Positions 43,257-47,137 of a stretch of 47,137 bases of DNA are shown one piece after another. This stretch comes from Amphimedon queenslandica (lineage: Eukaryota > Porifera > Demospongiae > Haplosclerida > Niphatidae). How positions within the stretch are numbered: the first letter of the stretch is position 1; each line of letters starts with the position of its first letter. The translations under genes were made by a program, and so were the position numbers. The DNA lies in NCBI RefSeq assembly GCF_000090795.2, contig NW_003546582.1:41122-88258 (forward strand). Reading direction: 5' to 3'. The notes beneath the pieces are model-generated. The model did not search any database, had not been told where the DNA came from, and saw only the letters and a program-made list of their open reading frames with translations.

Positions 43257-45256
43257 ATGGCTACTAAATCAACTAATGGTATCAGCAAAAAGGACGGCAA
43301 TGAAAATGCAATGATGGATCCTACTAGTACAATACAATATTAATTTGATCAGTTTATAAACAGTTTATAGGTAGATCATCACCACTTTCTACTCATAGTG
43401 ATGAGCCAAAAAAAGAAGGTACTGTTAAACTATAGACAATAATAAGTTTCACTTAGATCTACTTCTTTTTCCTATCAAAGAAGATAAAGAACAAGCTAAA
43501 CCTGAAGTTATGAAAAATGGTATAATTTTATCATAGATTGAACAGGTTTTATAAGCAGTTTAAACCAGATGATAAACCAGAGGGCCAGAAAAAAGTGATA
43601 CTACTACAATAATAACAACAACTGGTGCTACAGAAATAACAACAACTGGTGAAACAACAACAAAAACTGGTGATAAACAACAAATAACAACTGGTACTAT
43701 AACAACAACAACTGGTGAAATGACAATAATAATAACTGGAAGTGATACAACTGTTGATACAACCTCACCTGGCAGCCACACACCAGAAGATAAAGATGTT
43801 GGCTGCTTTTCAGCTACAGGTATGCATGTAGGATCACTAAATGTAAATGCACAATAATCTCATTCTTTTATAGGAAAATGGATAAGTATAGTATTGCTGA
43901 CAATTTTGAGCTGTTTAACATTTCAATACATACCTCAACCAAAGCTAAAGAAAAGAAGTCAAAAAAAATCTTGTACAGTAGGAACCTGGTGCAGAGCCAC
44001 ACACTGTTATCTTATGCTGCTTGCATCACTTGTTGGCATTTCAATACATGCAATACCACTTGCTTTTTTTATTTATGAATGGAAGGAATGTCCATATGAA
44101 AATGGCACAGGCATCTGCTTTACAGTGGAACCATTCAAAAAAAGTAATAAATCTGAACTAGCTAAAATTGTATTGAGAGATACAGACACACTTGATACAG
44201 GTATACACATAAATGACATAATCAAAATTATGTGACTTATTATTGTTGTTTATAGATGTCAAAAGAGGATTGATGCAAGAGTTTATAGATTTTAGTAAGG
44301 TAGCACTATTATTTTCAACAACAGCTAATGTTGTGTCTCATATTCTCTTTATAATCTCATTATGGGCACTGTACTTGATGCGCTGGGATTGCATCAATAA
44401 TTGTATCAATAGTGCATGGAAGGGTTTTAAGGAATCCTGCTGTGGTGTCATGAATGGCAATGATAATAAAAGCAATAACAATAGCATAATGCCATTAGAT
44501 CCTTTTGATGATTATTGCGATAAAGAAGATAACTTTGATTCCTCTTACATAGATGACATTTATGAATTAAAGAAAGAACCGAAAAAAGAAAAAGAAGTCA
44601 TGGCAAAAAGGGTATTGAAGAAATTCTGTTGCTCAGCAGAGACAGGTGAGACACCTAAGGAAGACAAATATAGCTTTTTTGAAAAGCGTGATGATCGAAC
44701 CAGAACTCCATTACAAGGTGCAAGATCATGGCATTTCATTATTTGGCTCATCGTTGGACTATCACTCATCACCATCACAGCAGCTGTCCTTCTTTCATCA
44801 CTAGAGCACGACAAGAGCAACAGTGCATATGGCTATGAAATTACTGCTCTTGTTCTCTATTTCATTTCATTGTATCGTAATCTGGTCAGTTGCTGTATAT
44901 TCTCAAAGTTAATGTACGGAATACAAAGAAGATGTGAAGAAATAGAACTATCTGTCATTCATATCAACAAGGAATACAAACCTGCCTCTGATCTTCCTGA
45001 AGAAGTTAATACATATATTGATAACAACTGCAAAGCAACAGAGTTAAATACTAAAGAAAAGAAGGTTTTGGCATATCTCATTCAACGTGATAAAAATTTC
45101 GTTGAAAAAGCAAAAGCAACACTAAACTGGATTCAGTTTTGGTTTTTATTCCACTGGGTATTCCACATAATATCAACCTTTATGGTTATAACATTGTTCA
45201 TTGATGCTATTACACTTCTTGTTAAAGCTAACATAAACACGTACAAATTGGAATAG
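43257..45256 (+). CDS. Unrecognised multipass membrane protein, family copy 2 (new N-terminus, shortened C-terminus)
   Basis: Exons: 43257-43326, 43371-43418, 43481-43519, 43589-43819, 43874-44200, 44256-45256; 1716 nt, 571 residues plus TAG; all introns phase 1. Exons 1-4 have no counterpart in copy 1: a soluble Ser/Lys-rich start (MATKSTNGISKKDG) and a Thr-rich stalk with repeated TTTG. Exon 5 has two hydrophobic segments (about 132-149, 175-198) and ends GICFTVEP...IVLRDT, aligning with copy 1 GEICFTIT...IVLRDT. Exon 6 shares FSTTANVVSH, MPLDPFDDY, CCIFSKLMYGIQRRCEEIE and LNWIQFWFLFHWVFHIISTF. It lacks the PGDPSQ repeats and most of the long loop. The frame ends just after the TM5 equivalent; homologous sequence continues out of frame to 45594. 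Exon 1-4 splice choices rest on phase and GT/AG only. Confidence 0.7.
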
Positions 45257-45594
45257 AGTTCCATGAAGCTGAGATTGGATTCCTCTTCATGTACAGTGTA
45301 CTGGAGTGCTTCTTTCTACTTCATCCTTGCCTCAGAGCTGCTAGTGTTACCAGGACAAGACAACGTGTTATATGAAAGATTAGCAACAAGTACAAGCTCA
45401 GTAATCTCCCTGATGATATCATACCACAGTTTGCTGAGTCTATGAAGAGGCAAAAGTTTAGCTTCAGGTTACGTATATTGTGTGCTAGCATTCCTTTTAA
45501 TTTAAATATTGCTTATTTGTCCATTGCTTTTGCATTCGTTGGTATTGTAGTTAGTTTAATAACCAGTGTTAGGTCAACTGATTTTCAGGCTTAG
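45257..45594 (+). pseudogene. Detached C-terminal coding remnant of family copy 2
   Basis: One frame over from copy 2, sequence reads IGIEFHEAEIGFLFMYSVLE, HPCLRAASVTRTRQRVI, stop (TGA 45373-45375), KISNKYKLSNL, then RQKFSFRLRILCASIPFNLN and a final membrane helix to TAG at 45592-45594. Copy 1 has the same residues in frame (ESMKRRKFSFRLRILCASIP). So one frameshift near 45245-45256 plus one in-frame stop remove TM6 and TM7. Confidence 0.85.
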
Positions 45595-46824
45595 CTTTTA
45601 CACAAAAATTTTTTTGATGACACGTGTATTTTGCTATTACCTTTTGCTGCTGTAGTTTATTACTATTATTATTATTATTAATATTATTATTAGTATTATT
45701 ATTGATCTCTTCCTCTGACTAATTTATTATTTTTTTGTCATTGTTATTATTATAAATTAATTTTATTATCATTATTATTTTGCTAGTTGCTGCCATTAGA
45801 AACTTTTTTAATTATTTTATGTGATTTATTACTAGTTGATTCTTGTACAAATAAATTATTCTAAAAACAAACAAGCAATGTTTGCCTAATAATAGAATTA
45901 GAGCAATTAAATACAATCTCAATACGATTTCAAATAAACTGAAAGTAAATATTATAAGCTGATTCAGAGGTATATAGATGTACTGCTGCTTTACTTAACT
46001 TTAACATTTTTTGGCTGACTAATCTACTATTTTTGTTTGATGAATGATACTTGTTATTACATTAGAAGCAGAAAATGTTAGTGAATACATAAAATTGAAG
46101 GTAGAAGACATTATTGTGTTGTTTACATGTTATTAGTAGGAAGGAGTTGCAATGTTACTATAGCAATAGTAATATTCATCACTCTTTTGATGTATGACTT
46201 CTAAAGTAACTTTACATTATTCATGAAATGCAGCATGATACATGTTAGCTAATACCATAACAGCTTAATATCACACAAAAATAGTCTAAGGGCCCTCATG
46301 ACCATAAGTTATAATACCAAGTGATTGTAAATTTATTGCTATAAAGGCAAATCTAACATGACATTTTGTATATAGGTAAGTGGAAAGTCCGTTTTGTAAG
46401 TGCTTAGTTAGTATTTATCATTATTAAAACTCCATGATACTCTCAGTTGTAACATAAACACATGTACTAAATTCCATTGTATGATATATACACATTACTG
46501 ACTATAATTGTGGCTCATACAATAGTTGTTTATATTCAGATTATCATAAAATCCCATTTCTATTGGTATAATAGATTGATCTTGCTCACATTTTTTGCTT
46601 TTTTGTTGTAAATTGTAGTTGTTTATCATCATAATTCAATCACTTTGATATTCATAATGATTCATATTCACAGTTAATGGTACATTGCCATAGCAACTTT
46701 GACCTTATACACTTGTTTTTCTTTTGAATGCTGCAGGTAAGCCTATATAGTTCTTGTTGTGATAATACTGGGGTTTACCAAGAAATTTGTGGATAAACAA
46801 GAATAGAAGATTAATTCTGGTTCA
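45595..46824 (+). other. Intergenic between copies 2 and 3; duplicated segment B
   Basis: 45978-46235 is the counterpart of 42839-43120. The rest is AT-rich with ATT microsatellite-like tracts near 45660-45780. No other gene seen; the promoter of copy 3 must lie just upstream of 46825. Confidence 0.6.
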
Positions 46825-47137
46825 ATGGGTAGTTGTGAGTGCTTTTGTTCAAGTAAGAAGTAATGTTATAATAATAATCATTTATTATACTGTCCAGGTT
46901 GCACTATCAGCTGCGTACCTGGCTGTTTGAAATTTCTTAGTTTTATCACTTGCCAATGTATCAAACCAGCTCATCTGGAGGATTGTAAGGATCATGAGGA
47001 AAATGAAGATGAGGAAAACAATGCCAAATGCTGCCCATCTTGTAAAAATTGCTGTATTGTGATGCTGTATATTACAATTGTAGTATCAGTAATACTGGTT
47101 ATTCCCATCAGTGTATATCCTACTGGTGCATTCATTA
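46825..47137 (+). CDS. Unrecognised multipass membrane protein, family copy 3 (partial, runs off the window)
   Basis: Exon 1 is 46825-46852 (MGSCECFCS, an N-myristoylation-type start with cysteines) with donor GTAAGA in phase 1. Exon 2 starts at 46898 and continues past the window end. It reads CTISCVPGCLKFLSFITCQC, an acidic insert, CCPSCKNCC and TM1 (VMLYITIVVSVILVIPISVY), nearly identical to copy 1 in these parts. It has a longer acidic stretch and a shorter Cys cluster than copy 1. Confidence 0.85.

Noticed and set aside
45373..45375. In-frame TGA of copy 2 as a selenocysteine codon
   Set aside because: Copy 1 has a lysine at the aligned place, a frameshift lies upstream and no SECIS-like hairpin was noticed; ordinary decay fits better.
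1..47137. tRNA and rRNA genes
   Set aside because: I saw no cloverleaf-like A-box/B-box pair or rRNA-like segment by eye; a covariance-model scan would be needed to exclude them.

Overview
The window looks like genomic DNA of a demosponge, most like Amphimedon queenslandica. Genes are dense and AT-rich, with many introns of about 45-60 nt. There is a sponge-type NLR innate-immunity gene, a multi-Calx-beta membrane protein, and clear animal housekeeping genes (PSMB5, CFDP1, a TOX-family HMG-box gene). The species call is inference; the genes are read from translated exons whose phases close exactly.

Layout. (1) 1-18.6 kb is a transposon graveyard: a truncated ZMYM1/hAT-type ORF, a Helitron split by about 5.4 kb of inserted DNA, a fold-back element with about 490-bp inverted arms holding a dead hAT transposase, a dead pogo/Tigger-like transposase, small inverted-repeat elements and minisatellites. 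I see no cellular gene here. (2) 19.2-22.0 kb, minus: a 13-exon gene for a 681-aa type I membrane protein with five Calx-beta-like domains. (3) 22.7-23.9 kb, plus: an intronless PM20D2-like M20 peptidase. (4) 24.1-27.3 kb, plus: PSMB5 in six exons. (5) 27.3-31.7 kb, minus: a 1425-aa NLR (hydrophobic leader, 2A-like motif, Death, CARD-like, NACHT, LRR) converging on PSMB5 with 28 bp between stop codons. (6) 33.6-35.5 kb, minus: CFDP1 in eight exons, divergent from (7) 35.6-39.5 kb, plus: a nine-exon TOX-like gene, with 74 bp between the two start codons. (8) 40.2 kb to the end, plus: a tandem family of an unrecognised multipass membrane protein: one intact 804-aa copy, one copy with a replaced N-terminus and broken C-terminus, and one running off the window.

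Most worth a second look: the NLR leader, which joins two hydrophobic segments to a canonical 2A-like motif and so could give secretory-pathway and cytosolic forms of one receptor; a 186-bp tandem repeat with a perfect 20-bp palindrome core, seeded in introns of three neighbouring genes; and the tandem membrane-protein family, where N-terminal acylation-type exons and a coding minisatellite vary between copies.

Exon boundaries were placed by eye from GT/AG sites, phase and family similarity. The summed CDS of every complete gene is a multiple of three, but no transcript data were available.
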